This document shows positions 34,981 to 45,353 of a stretch of 64,000 nucleotides of DNA, piece after piece. The first letter of the stretch is position 1; every line of letters begins with the position of its first letter. Below the pieces are notes generated by a model. It made no database searches and had not been told where the DNA came from. It saw nothing but the letters and a program-made list of their open reading frames with translations. The position numbers and the translations under genes are program-made. Origin of the DNA: Gordius sp. MW1 (Eukaryota; Nematomorpha; Gordioida; Gordea; Gordiidae); NCBI GenBank assembly GCA_964036665.1, contig OZ038530.1, forward strand, positions 19,242,001 through 19,306,000. The letters run 5' to 3'.

Positions 34981-35125
34981 GGGGCGTGGTGGCTTAGTGG
35001 GTATATGTTTAGACTTTGAATACCTCCTTCAGCATTTTATTTAAAATTAAAAGTAATCTCACATCGTCAACACGGCTGAGGCCTGGATAGCCGAGCGTCA
35101 CCCCTGATCCAAGTGCTCTATGATT
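34981..35125 (+). repeat. Possible tRNA-derived SINE fragment
   Basis: GGGGGCGTGGTGGCTTAGTGGGTA looks like the 5' end of a tRNA; TGGCTTAGTGG matches the pol III A-box consensus (TRGYNNARNNG). No convincing B box follows at the expected distance, so it is a fragment or a chance match. It has no relatives elsewhere in this window that I could see. Confidence 0.3.
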
Positions 35126-35349
35126 AGAATATTTAAGGAATCCCATTTACATTTAACATTTTATAAATAAATCATCCAAAATAGAAATTCAAACTAAATT
35201 TACTATATTTAGATTATAATGGCCATAAAAAAAATTTAAGCCGAGATCTCGAATGTAAAACCTCGTCTCGTCTCGAGGTAAAAATTCTTGTCTCGATCTC
35301 GACTCAATTTTTAACAAGATTTTTTTGGGTTTTCCGCATTACTATAGGC

Positions 35350-36101
35350 CAGGGGTCGGCAACCTGTTTGTCCTTAAGGGCGCAATACTAAATTTGAAAA
35401 TCACAGAGGGCGCATATTTTACAGATAATCAACAGTTATAAATAGGCATCAAAAAAACAGATTTTTTATAACTTTATTTTGTTGGTGTCATACATAATAA
35501 TACATATAATTCAGTGTGAAACTTGGGTGTCCATATTTTCAGCTAATTTCTTATATTCTATCTGTAAATGGTTTTTTATTCTTAGCTAGCAAATGCGATA
35601 TTTTATATGACGCGATCGTTGCTGCTTTATGTTGTTGCAGTGGTTTAGTAAAAAGGCTTTGCTGGTTAGTTCTTGAAGCTTAAGAAATAATTTTTTGTCT
35701 TCTAATTTCAGAGTTTATTGGATAGTCACTATCAAAATTTGTATGAACGGTCTTAAAATGTCGTTCAATATTACTTTTCTTAGGGATCGCAACACTATTA
35801 TTACACAACAAACAAATACACTTCCCTTTGTAATCAACGAAACAATATAGATGTCCCCATTCATCGTTGAAATAATATGTTCTTTTTCTTTTACATTTAT
35901 CCATGAAGGGTTTTGAAAGAAAAGAATTATTTCGGATTACTTGGTAGTTTTAAATGCACGGTCTACGCGTGGTCTATTCGAAATACGATCACACACTAAC
36001 AAAAAATACGCGTGTTATTAGATACGCTCATATCATACATTTACATTAATCCAGCGAGGGCGCATTAAAAATCGATCGGGGGCGCGCGTTGCCTACCCCT
36101 G
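35350..36101 (-). mobile_element. hAT transposon (Buster-like) carrying only a BED finger
   Basis: 752 bp. Left end CAGGGGTCGGCAACCTG, right end reading CAGGGGTAGGCAACGCG on the other strand. GGGCGC-rich blocks lie inside both ends. A perfect 8-bp target duplication CTATAGGC (35342-35349 and 36102-36109), with central TA as in Buster hATs, flanks it. It is an internally deleted, non-autonomous element containing the N-terminal transposase region on the minus strand. Confidence 0.9.
35680..35904 (-). pseudogene. hAT transposase N-terminal fragment with BED zinc finger
   Basis: 74 codons from an ATG: Lys/Arg-rich start, YYFNDEW, FVDYKGKCICLLCNNSV and IERHFKTVH. The Cys-x2-Cys and His-x4-His spacing with the preceding aromatic residues is a BED finger as in the SCAND3/ZBED5/GTF2IRD2 group of hAT-derived proteins. 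It stops after KKSNIERHFKTVH... DYPINSEIR; core and dimerisation domains are deleted. The frame is intact over the finger. Confidence 0.8.
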
Positions 36102-36119
36102 CTATAGGCAATACACTAA

Positions 36120-36960
36120 TTTAGGCCTGTAAAGCGCCTCTCAAGTGTTGCTGAAAAAGTGTATAACCGGTGTAGGGTGGTATAATTGAGCCATATTATG
36201 AGTGAAATACATTACCATTTCTTATCCGTTCAATGAGATTGGGCAGAGATAGGGAATAGGGTATACTTGATAGAAAGGCAAAAAAGCCAATTAACTTTAT
36301 TAATAACATAGCCGCAAATTTGGCATATATGGTTTTATGATTCCCAAGCCGTTAGAGAAAAAAAAATTTTACCTGCAGTTCCCCTTTCTGGCCAAATAAT
36401 ACTGATATATTATTATTTTCTTTTACATAATTATTATTAACGTTTGTATATATATATATTGTTCATACATTTGGGTAAAATTACAGTTTATTTTGCAAAA
36501 AATTAAAATAAATTTTTTACGGGTCTCCTTAGAGCTCGGGCCTTGTGCAAAATAAGCGGGTGGGGCCAAGGCCCTATTATTTTGACGGTCCCGGACCGGG
36601 ACCTGGTTTGTAAATTTTTATAACAGTCCCGTCGCAAGTTTCTAATCATAACTAAGGGCAATAAACTAATTTTAAAAAAACGCACACTGAGTATAGTTGA
36701 ACGGCTTTTAGCGTGTCTGCGTCGCATTTAAACCTCAATCCAATCATTAACGTGTTAATAGGCTAACCGTAGGCAAAAAAAAGGTAAGTGACATCCTCTA
36801 TGAAGAATTATCTTTCGGGCCTTGTCAACTTATTAATGTTTATTATATCTGAACCTTAATTGTTGTTGGCTGACTTAAGTATTGCCCTTGTCCCTATAAA
36901 CTTAATATCGTAAATTAACATCATATCGGTCTCTAAAATATCATCCTGTCCATGATTAAA
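36120..36960. other. Non-coding stretch with a GC-motif MITE fragment
   Basis: Mostly AT-rich and unrecognised. At about 36520-36610, ACGGGTCTCCTTAGAGCTCG, GGCCAAGGCCC and GGTCCCGGACCGGGACC resemble the GC-motif MITE family. Confidence 0.35.
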
Positions 36961-36986
36961 TTATGCGCTATAACTATAGCACGGGC

Positions 36987-37802
36987 TAGAGATGTGCACG
37001 GATCAAATTTTTTTGATCCGATCCGATCCGACGGGTTTTTGAAAAATTTTATATCCATCCGATCCGATCCGAGTTTTTTAAAATCTAAATCCGATCCGAT
37101 CCGATCCGAGTTTTTTAAAATCTAAATACGATCCGATCCGACGAAATTTTTAAATTAAAATTTTACGGACAGAACTTTTTAATGATGATTAAATTCAAAA
37201 TACATAAAAATAAGGTATAGCAATTTTAATAGACCTGAAATAAATATAAATTTTATTTGACTAATTCCATATTATCATATAGAAATAATAAAGAATCTAA
37301 ATTTTCTGATTTAATTCGGGGAAAGGAGCTACGCGTGTGCCTTAAGGAAAGGGGAGATTGTGATTGATAATTTTCGGAGTTGAGTTGAGTTGAGATAGAA
37401 AGAGATGCGTGTGCTAAAAAGGAAACGGGAGATGCTGATTTATCATTGACACTAGCTCCTTTCTCGCCAAACAAGAAAGTCTAGCTAGGGAAAAACGCTA
37501 GGGAAATACTGATAAATATATTAGGGTAAGTAAGGTGAGAGGTGGTATTGGGCATCAAAAATGGTAAAGTAAAAAAAGAATGCAAAGATAATTATGAAAA
37601 GGTATACTAAAAATTATTCATTTATTAATTAGAACTTATTATTGTTTATTTTAAATTTGAAAATCCGATCCGATCCGACTAAAATAAAATGTTGATCCGA
37701 TCCGATCCGACTTCCAAAATTAAAATGTTGATCCGATCCGTCCGAATCCGTTCGGACGGATCGGATCGGATGTCGGATCGGATTGATCCGTGCACACCTC
37801 TA
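36987..37802. mobile_element. hAT-type non-autonomous element with GATCCGATCCG subterminal arrays
   Basis: 816 bp. Left end TAGAGATGTGCACGGATCAA; the right end on the other strand reads TAGAGGTGTGCACGGATCAA. A perfect 8-bp duplication GCACGGGC (36979-36986 and 37803-37810) flanks it. Both subterminal regions hold direct arrays of GATCCGATCCG, in about eight blocks on the left (37013-37143) and several on the right (37662-37790). A 73-codon minus-strand frame (37474-37253) starting MFGEKGASVND may be a transposase relic, but I could not place it in the family. Confidence 0.9.
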
Positions 37803-37814
37803 GCACGGGCACGT

Positions 37815-38325
37815 CTTTATAACAATTTTTATCGTTCTAACCTCCCCACAAAGTACCCTCTCGTGACGAATCATCAGAAGCAGAAGCAGAACTAAGATCA
37901 AAAACATGGCTTTATATTTTTTCTTACCAACATGTCAAGGGAATATCGTATCTTTATTGTTTATAGTGTTATAATTGCTTCCAACACATGTATAAATTAG
38001 AGTTTATGCGATTATACATAATTTTAATTCATTGGAAAATTTATTAATATATCAAATGGAAGTTATAGGGTGGGGATTTTCTGCTAACGCCCTCCCCTTG
38101 GCTTGCCTCTGATTCAAATGAATATAGCAATCATAATATGTGGAAGTATTTCTCTGTATCTTTAAATCAAATTAAATTAAGCAAAATTTAACTTTCAGGA
38201 TTTGAAATTTTTATTAAAATCTCGGTATTCTACAACAAATTAGTTTAAAAATATGGATTGTTTTTCGAAGTGCATTTATTATGCATCATTTTAAAAGTTA
38301 CATTACTATAAAGTATCTTAAGTTT
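37815..38325. other. AT-rich DNA without recognised features
   Basis: No open frame with family similarity, no repeat boundary seen. Confidence 0.35.
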
Positions 38326-38326
38326 T

Positions 38327-39510
38327 AATTGCTATGCAATTTATGGGCTCGTTTTTTGTTGTCCATCCGTTGTCCGTCCGTTGTCCGTTGTCCACCAAGT
38401 TATGGCGCCAGCTTTATGACCTGGAGGTCTTGAGTTCAAGCCAGGGAGAGGACGAATTTTTTTTTTAATTTTTTTAAATTAAATTAATATTTTGTTCTTG
38501 TTAATAACATTGTTAATATGACTTTTTGACCTTTCGCTGGCTACTGACCGATGAAAAAATGACCATTGGTCAAATACATCGAAATTTTATTTTTTCGTCT
38601 TTGAATTGACAATATTAGGTTAACATTGATAAATACCCTATGCCCTTTCCTACAAGGACTTACGCCTCTACTAATATGGGTCCCTAGGCCCCTAAAAAAC
38701 CTATGCCTTTACTAATGTGGGTCCCTGTGCCTCTACAAAAGCCTATGCTTTACTAATGTGGGTTCGAATCCCGGAGAGGGCAAAATTTCTATTTTTTTTA
38801 AATTAAATTAATATATTGTTCTTGTTAATACCATTGATAATATAACTTTTTGACAGTGTTCTGGCTACTGACCAATGAAAAAATGACCATTGGCCAAAGT
38901 ATAAATCGAAATTTTTTTTTCGTTTTTGAATTGGTTAACATTGCTAATTACCCTGTGCCCTCCCCTACAAATGCCTATGCCCCTACTGATATGGGTCCCT
39001 GTGCCCCTACAAAAGCCTATGCCTCTACTAATAAGGGTTCGAATCCCGGAGAGGGCAAAATTTTTATTTTTTTTACAATTAAATTAATATATTGTTTTTG
39101 TTAATACCATTGATTATATGACTTTTTGACCGTCCGCTGGCTACTGACCAATGAAAAAAATCACCATTGGCCAAAGTGTGAATTAAAATTTTTTTTCGTC
39201 TTTTCTTAAATTAATATATTGTTTTTGTTAATACCATTGATAATGTGACTTTTTGGCCGTCCGTTGGCTTCTGACCAATGGACAAAAATCACCATTGGTC
39301 AAAGTGTGAATCAAAATTTTTTTTTTTCGTTTTTTTTGACTCGTATGTATTTATAGACCGTATATTGTTACTGACCAATGGAAAAAAGTAACCATTGGTC
39401 AAATTGTGATTTGAAATTTTTTTTCGTTTTTAATCGTCTCTTATGTATTTATATCTTTTTTGACCCTGTTTTGGCTGACCAATGAAAAAATGACCATTCG
39501 CCAAATTATT
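38327..39510 (-). mobile_element. Helentron/pearl-like repeat copy 4
   Basis: Starts TTAATTGCTATGCAATTTATGGGCTCG, then a TTGTCC/GTCCGTCCG microsatellite (38357-38392), a tRNA-like stretch (GGAGGTCTTGAGTTCAAGCC at 38423-38442), B-box-like GGTTCGAATCC at 38761-38771 and 39036-39046, and about seven CTGACCAATGAAAAA..ACCATTGGCCAAA units (38545-39505). Orientation is opposite to the copies at 4950 and 12890. Further parts of the family occur at 39850-39960. Confidence 0.6.
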
Positions 39511-39514
39511 TTAA

Positions 39515-39840
39515 GTATCTTTCAAATTATTTTTTAAAATAATAATGATATTAAATCAAAATTTAAACCATATGTGTATTTTTCCATAAGGCAAAAGTAA
39601 AAAAAAATTTGTTTAGAAAAAATAAAATTCGCATTTTGTCAAAAATTTAATCAAAAAAATTACATGTATATATAAACTTTTTATAACTGCTTTAAAGTCT
39701 TTGATGTAACTTAACGATAATATTTTAACCATTTAAATTGTAATCGAAAAACAGGAGGGCAATTATTATTATCACGTGGTCGATCATAGAAGCATATTTT
39801 TAATAATTATCCATCCTTCAATTAATTATTTTATTATATT
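39515..39840. other. AT-rich spacer between Helentron-like fragments
   Basis: No structure recognised. Confidence 0.3.
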
Positions 39841-40634
39841 AAAGAACAAATTGTGAATCGAAATTTTTATTCGTTTTTGAATTGGTATATTAGGTTAACA
39901 TTGATAATTACCCTATGCCCTCCCCTAGAAGGGCCTATGCCTCTACTGATATGGGCAAATCATATTTTTAGATGGTTACTAACTAACTGCATACAAAATT
40001 CCGTCGTTTTGTATTTGCTATGTTTAAAAATATATGATTGGAATTAAATTTACTTCATTTCACTATACCCTTATCTTAACTCTTTCATAAGTTATAAGTA
40101 TTTTTATATGCCAAGGTTGAACTACAGTTTATTACCCTAGTATTATAAGCGCGGGGGGGGGGGGGGGTTTAGGGGGCGGTAGTGGAGGAGATGGGAGAAG
40201 AGATGTGTTAGTATTATTTTTAATTTATTAATATAGGAGTGGGGGGGTGGTAGAAGTATTGAACAGAAGTTATTAATTGAAAGGGGAGGGTTGGAATTTT
40301 CTATATGAATTTTAAATTTCCGTCGTGTTTACCACTGCGACTGTTATTATTAATATTAACTTAGGCGAACTAACCAAAAAGGTTAAGTTTAATAGCAATT
40401 AACAAAGCATTGTTAAAATTAATTTAAAATACTTAAATCTCAAGTTGGCCTCTAATTCAAAGCTTTTTGCTCACTTTCACTAATTAAGAATATCGTTTTA
40501 TATTTAATTTTCTTATAATTTCCTCTTCTTAAGGGTATTTTCGCTTTTCTCATATTAACAACCTTTGACACCCATTAGTTCAAAAAACCAAAGTATGACC
40601 TTTTCCCCTAAAAAAATTAGTTATGAATAATTCA

Positions 40635-40965
40635 ATTGGTTAACATTGATAATTACCCTATGCCCTCCCCTACAAAGGCCTATGCCTCTACTGATATGGG
40701 TTCCTGTGCCCCTACAAAAGCCTATGCCTCTACTGATGTGGGTTCGAATCCCGGCGAGAGCAAAATTTTGATTTTTTTTAAATTAAGTTAATATATTGTT
40801 CTTGTTAATACCCTTGAAAATACGACTTTTTAAACGTGTCCTGGCTACTGACCAATGGGAAAAATGACCACTGGCCAAATTGTGAATCGAAATTTTAATT
40901 TTTTTTTCTATTTGGAATTGGTTAACATTGATATTTACCCTATGCCCGTCAGTCCTATTGTTTTG
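40635..40965 (-). repeat. Helentron-like fragment with B-box-like motif
   Basis: Contains GGTTAACATTGATAATTACCC, CCTCTACTGATGTGGGTTCG (B-box-like GGTTCGAATCC at 40741-40751) and one CTGACCAATGGGAAAAATGACC unit (40847-40875), in the same order as the copy at 38327-39510. It abuts the dispersed repeat at 40967. Confidence 0.6.
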
Positions 40966-40966
40966 C

Positions 40967-41125
40967 ATTTAATACCCCCCTATAGGCATTCTCGCCCCTT
41001 CCCACCTTTCTCGCCCATAAATTGCATAGCAAATATGATACATTTATACGGAGTTTAGATGAGTCGTTCCCCCTTCCCTTCCCTTCCCCCCTCCCCCTTC
41101 CCACAAGGGCCGAAGGCCCGAGTTT
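40967..41125 (-). repeat. Inverted copy of the CGGGCCTTCGGCCC dispersed repeat
   Basis: Matches 12474-12650 on the opposite strand along its full length: CATTTAATACCCCCCTATAG, CTTTCTCGCCCATAAATTGC, the CCCTTCCC tract and GGGCCGAAGGCCCGAG. Mutual boundaries of the two copies define the unit as about 160-175 bp. Confidence 0.7.
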
Positions 41126-41727
41126 TATTAATTGATGAATTTTAGTAAAATTAACTCTATTTTAATCTTTCACTTAATTAATTGAGCTTTTATATTTGTC
41201 ACAAATAATTTAAAAATTTGTTGTTATAGGTATAGTGCTTGATGTTATAAATAACGTTGTAGTGCTTTTGATTAATAACTTCAATTAGCTGTGCTGTTTT
41301 TGTAGCATGCTTGCTGCGATATTTATCAATTATTTATGTCCTATGATTAAATTTATAATGAAAAATAAACTATTATTAGCGTCGGTAAATTTTTCTTTTG
41401 CTATCGCTTCAAAGTAACATTAATAATTAAAACGTACTCAGTAAAATAAGAGATTTTGTAAAAGTATATTTGGGATTTAAAAGCATTTTTTTAATTGACC
41501 CTCTAAAAATAGCATTATGGTCGTCAACTTTAAAGAAACACGCTTTTATTTTTAAATCGAAATAAAGTTTCTTTCTAGCTTACTTTAAGAAGAATATCAT
41601 TTTAACTCTTACGACAACGGTAGCAAAATGTTTAAAAAACTTAGTCTCTCTCATTACCACTATAAGCTTTCGCCTATATCGACCCTAGCACATTAAATTT
41701 TTTTTATTATTTTTTCCCATAAAAAAC

Positions 41728-42470
41728 ATGGATCAGGAGTATATTGTTTTAAGTCAAACGTTGACAGGCATCACAGGAAGCTACATTTTCAACATTTCCC
41801 TATTTTCTACCCTAGCAACTTTGGGAATTATAGGAAATTGTTATTCAATAATCATATCGAACATGGTGGAAAAGAAGGTAGCTAAACCGTACTTTTGTAT
41901 GAAATGGTTGGCAATTGCTAACCTTTTGATATCCGCTACCTATATTTTGAATTTTATCCTAAATTACTATTTAATCTATGTAAAAAATTCGCTATTATGC
42001 ACCCTTGGATGGAATATTTGCGTTTATACCATAAATAATGTAATAAATGCTTGCCTTAAAAAAGCAAGCCTGCTCCTTACGTTGCTTCTCACCACTGATA
42101 GATATATTGCTGTTTGTAAACCATTTCATTATCGTAGGGCTCAATACAATATAAGGTTGTACAGATGGGCTGTATTCTTATGCTATCTAAGTTCTCTGCT
42201 CATCACCGGCCCCGTTACACTGAGAGGTTCCACTCGCAATGCCAATCAAACACTAGATGCAAACTTGTCTAGAAAGTTGATTATGTGCTTTGAGGTTATT
42301 ACACCATACAGAATCCAATCATTTTGAAGAATATTTATTATTAAAGTTACGAAATAGTAAAAGAAATTAGTCTAGTGTATATCCCAATGTTAATCATATT
42401 GGCCATGAATTTCTTCATAATACGTCGGTACAAAGCCCGTACAAAAGTCAGGCCAAGTTCTTTATCCGCA
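41728..42470 (+). pseudogene. Rhodopsin-family GPCR fragment, TM1-TM5, frameshifted and truncated
   Basis: From the ATG at 41728, 199 codons encode four membrane helices: TM1 with ATLGIIGNCYSIIIS (conserved Gly-Asn), TM2 around LAIANLLISATYIL (the usual LxxAD Asp is absent), TM3 with a preceding Cys and ending TTDRYIAVCKPF (DRY motif), and TM4 WAVFLCYLSSLLITGP. The frame ends at TGA 42325-42327. In another frame, 42352-42470 encodes EIVKEISLVYIPMLIILAMN and a basic loop, i.e. TM5. No TM6 or TM7 follows; a hairpin-repeat fragment begins at about 42492. The DRYxxVC.P pattern resembles invertebrate peptide receptors, but the ligand cannot be inferred. It may alternatively be a live gene with an unrecognised intron near 42300. 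Confidence 0.7.
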
Positions 42471-42491
42471 ACTGCCGTTAAATTCAAAAAT

Positions 42492-42592
42492 TAGTTTAAG
42501 GAAAAAACTAAAAACATATTTGTGTTCACCGTGAAAAACTCTACCAGAATCTGCAAACAGTTTGCCGGTTGATTTTTCTTGTTGAACCATGT
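42492..42592. repeat. Fragment of the hairpin repeat family
   Basis: AAGGAAAAAACTAAAAACAT, GTGTTCACCGTGAAAAACTC and GCAAACAGTTTGCCGGTTGA match the right end of the 17505-18248 hairpin almost exactly, and similarity continues about 20 bp past that hairpin's symmetric end. Confidence 0.8.
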
Positions 42593-42770
42593 AATTAAGG
42601 TAATCAGTTAGGCATAAAAACAATAATAGAATTTGGGCTCGGGCGAGGTCGAAAAAAGTAAAGCCAATCAGCGGTTTTTAGCTAGTGTATTTACGAAAGT
42701 GAAATCTTTATATGATACATGAAGAATACTTATTATTTAAATCACTTCATGCTGTTTATTGTAGATCTTA

Positions 42771-43050
42771 GGGCTTGTCTTAATATCGGATTTTGCGGCG
42801 CAGCAAAAATCGTTGTACGGGTTATAACATAGCCGTGTCTTAACTTCGAATTCACAGCATATTTACATTTCAGACGCATCACATAAGAGCGATTAATCTC
42901 AAGAGTTGAAATAAACAAAAAAACGTTTTTAACTATCACAAAACAAAATATTAATAATTACAACCGAGTTTGACACATGAAATTGAATCGGATATTTGAT
43001 AAAGATAAATTCGCGCCATTTGAATCTGAATCCGATATTAAGACAAGCCC
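42771..43050. mobile_element. PIF/Harbinger-type MITE, 280 bp
   Basis: Perfect 22-bp terminal inverted repeats beginning GGGCTTGTCTTAATATCGGA at both ends and a TTA target duplication (42768-42770 and 43051-43053). A 3-bp TWA duplication with GGG-starting ends is the PIF/Harbinger signature. No coding sequence. Perfect ends suggest a young insertion. Confidence 0.8.
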
Positions 43051-43059
43051 TTATGTGTC

Positions 43060-43630
43060 ATTCTTACCTGATATATATGTATTTTAAAAATAAAATTCAA
43101 ATGACAAAAAATTGTTTGGTTTAATCGGGGCCTTTTGATTTTTTAAAAAAATTTTAAGTTATGTGGGTTAGTAATCTAAATCAGAGGCAGAAAATTGTCG
43201 TGCTAGGTAAGCTTGTGGGTTCTTGTGATCCAGGAATCTATACCTTTTGTAGCTAATTATAACTTTGTGTTATTTACTAATTGGGTCACCCTATTGGCAA
43301 TGTGCTTGGTGAATATAAACTTTATGGGTCTTTTTAGGAGATTATTCATGATTGGTTAAAATTTAGATTTACATAACAGCCCGTGTCGGATTTCACAAAA
43401 GCTAAATTCACCAAATCTGAAATTGCCATCATATTAAAATTTAGTAAACGTCCTAATCCAAATTAATTCGGTCAAGTCGGTCATACGATCATGTCGTCTT
43501 TATTCTATAGGTATATTCGTTCCTGTCATCTGAACCAGGATAGCGTGGATATTAAGGTTCTCACTCCAAATAATCAAAATGTGTATTACAACAAATAAAT
43601 AGCATGTCAACTAAGCTATGGCATATCCTT
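43060..43630. other. AT-rich DNA, nothing recognised
   Basis: No protein similarity or repeat ends seen. Confidence 0.35.
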
Positions 43631-43639
43631 CCAGCGACG

Positions 43640-43830
43640 CTCGCGTTTCTCGTTTAAAACGTAGGGATAATAAACGAAGGCTACCGCTATTTCACCAAAC
43701 GGAACGGCTAGAGCTTTGAGCAGAATAAATTGTGGTGCAGAAAATATCGGTAAAATGACAGGCAAAGGCAGAAATTGTTAGTTTTTTTACTGTTAAGCCG
43801 GTAAGCTATTGCTTGAATTTGAGAGTCCAA
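43640..43830 (+). mobile_element. RTE copy 1-like 5' fragment
   Basis: AATAAACGAAGGCTACCGCT and the following segment up to about 43790 match the 5' part of RTE copy 1 (minus strand around 30020-29920), including an AAAATATTGGTA-like block. The region to about 45280 shows only scattered resemblance, so the limit of the element is uncertain. Confidence 0.5.
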
Positions 43831-44305
43831 GTGAAAAGATATAAAGGGAAGTGCATAATTGACAAGGACAAGGTCTAGAATTACGAAATAGTATCACAGG
43901 GGAGCGATGTTGAAATTTTGTGATTGCACGGATTTCAACGAAGCGGTAAACATATCAGGGATCAAATTGTGTTTCTACACGAAGATAATAAACGTTAAAT
44001 TCGTTGCTTGTGTTAAAATAATAGTTTGATTGAGGATATGCTAGCTTACCTTGGTAAAGATGGCTTTTTTGTTATTTAAGCAAGGACACGTGGTTAAATC
44101 AAAGGATAAAGTTCAAGGTGGTCGTCGTTACGGCCTAATCAATGAAGAACAACAGAAATTCTGCTATACTATCTATTGGCAATATTCTTCTCAATGCAAG
44201 AGAATCATATTATAACGTACAAAAGTGATTACTTCCTTATCGTCAACAAAATGCAACTTTAGAATGTTTAAAACGTAAAAGTAATACCTAACATTTAACA
44301 CATGC

Positions 44306-44459
44306 CAGGCGCGTAGCCATGATTTTCTCCCGGGGGGGGGGAAATTTCCAAAAAATTTTTGTAACATTTTTATTTCAACATCAAAAAAATATAAACATTA
44401 GATATTTGTTTCGGGGGGGGGGGAATTTTTTGTTTCCCCCCCCCCTGGCTACGCCACTG
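44306..44459. mobile_element. MITE, CAGTGGCGTAGCCAGG family
   Basis: Left CAGGCGCGTAGCCATG; right, on the other strand, CAGTGGCGTAGCCAGG. Flanking 8-mers ACACATGC and CCACATGC match at 7 of 8. Long G and C tracts lie inside both ends. It is a close relative of the CATGGGCGTAGCC family with different outermost bases. Confidence 0.75.
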
Positions 44460-44469
44460 CCACATGCTG

Positions 44470-45350
44470 TTGGTTATAGACTTATAATAAGGGTTTTAAA
44501 GGGCAGAAGGTAAAAAGAACAGCCAAAATAGAAAGAATAATGTTTTGCACATTCGAAATAAGTTATGAGGTGTGCTGAACTTATGGAATTAGTGTGAAGA
44601 TTAACGGAATGCTTTAACCTTCAGCTTCACAATAAGGACAATGGGAAGATTAGAAAAAAAGTTTGTTTGTTATAAATACGGAAGTTTGACAATAATATGA
44701 ATACATAAACGGCATCAGGTGAATACGGGCATACTACAAGAATTGTCAGGAAGTCGTAGTGGTGGAATCGAGACATGCAAAAGTATATTATAAAAATTAG
44801 TAAGTCGTACACAGCTTGGTAGAAAAGCACGGATTTATGATATGCAAGCTAATTAAATAGCAAAAAGATCGGCAAATAAATGCGCAGCAAAAGCTAAAAT
44901 TAAGGTGGACAATGATTCTGAAGGCTAGCGAAGGACATGAAAAGGACCTATAAAGTTAGGCAGTGGAGGGCCCAAAATTAGAAAAATAACATGGTAGGTC
45001 GGTTACTTAAAAGAGAGAATGCAAAACTTTATCATATGACAACTTGAAACTACTCTCTGACACCAATAGGGTTTAGCCAGCTGGGGTCGAAACAAAAGTA
45101 GAAAGAATTAACATTTTACCAGCCAACCAAACAACATACTGAAATGGGAAAGCCATAACCACTCCACAAAAATTTTCATCCTACAAATAATAATGTTAAT
45201 TCTTTTTTTAGTCAGAAAGTATCTGTAATGAAGATACTAAACGTTCATTTATTTCGAAAGATGATCGGTAAGAAAACTTAGACGGTTGAAAGAGAAGGAA
45301 TCACGTGATAAGAGTTACCAGGAATTTGAATGTTTATTGTTCTTACAACA
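44470..45350. other. Non-coding region, possible old RTE debris
   Basis: Open frames are short and unrecognised. Weak LINE-like resemblance could not be turned into motifs. Confidence 0.3.
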
Positions 45351-45353
45351 AAA

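Noticed and set aside
38423..38460. Functional tRNA gene
   Set aside because: Only a B-box-like stretch is present; no acceptor stem or anticodon arm can be folded convincingly.
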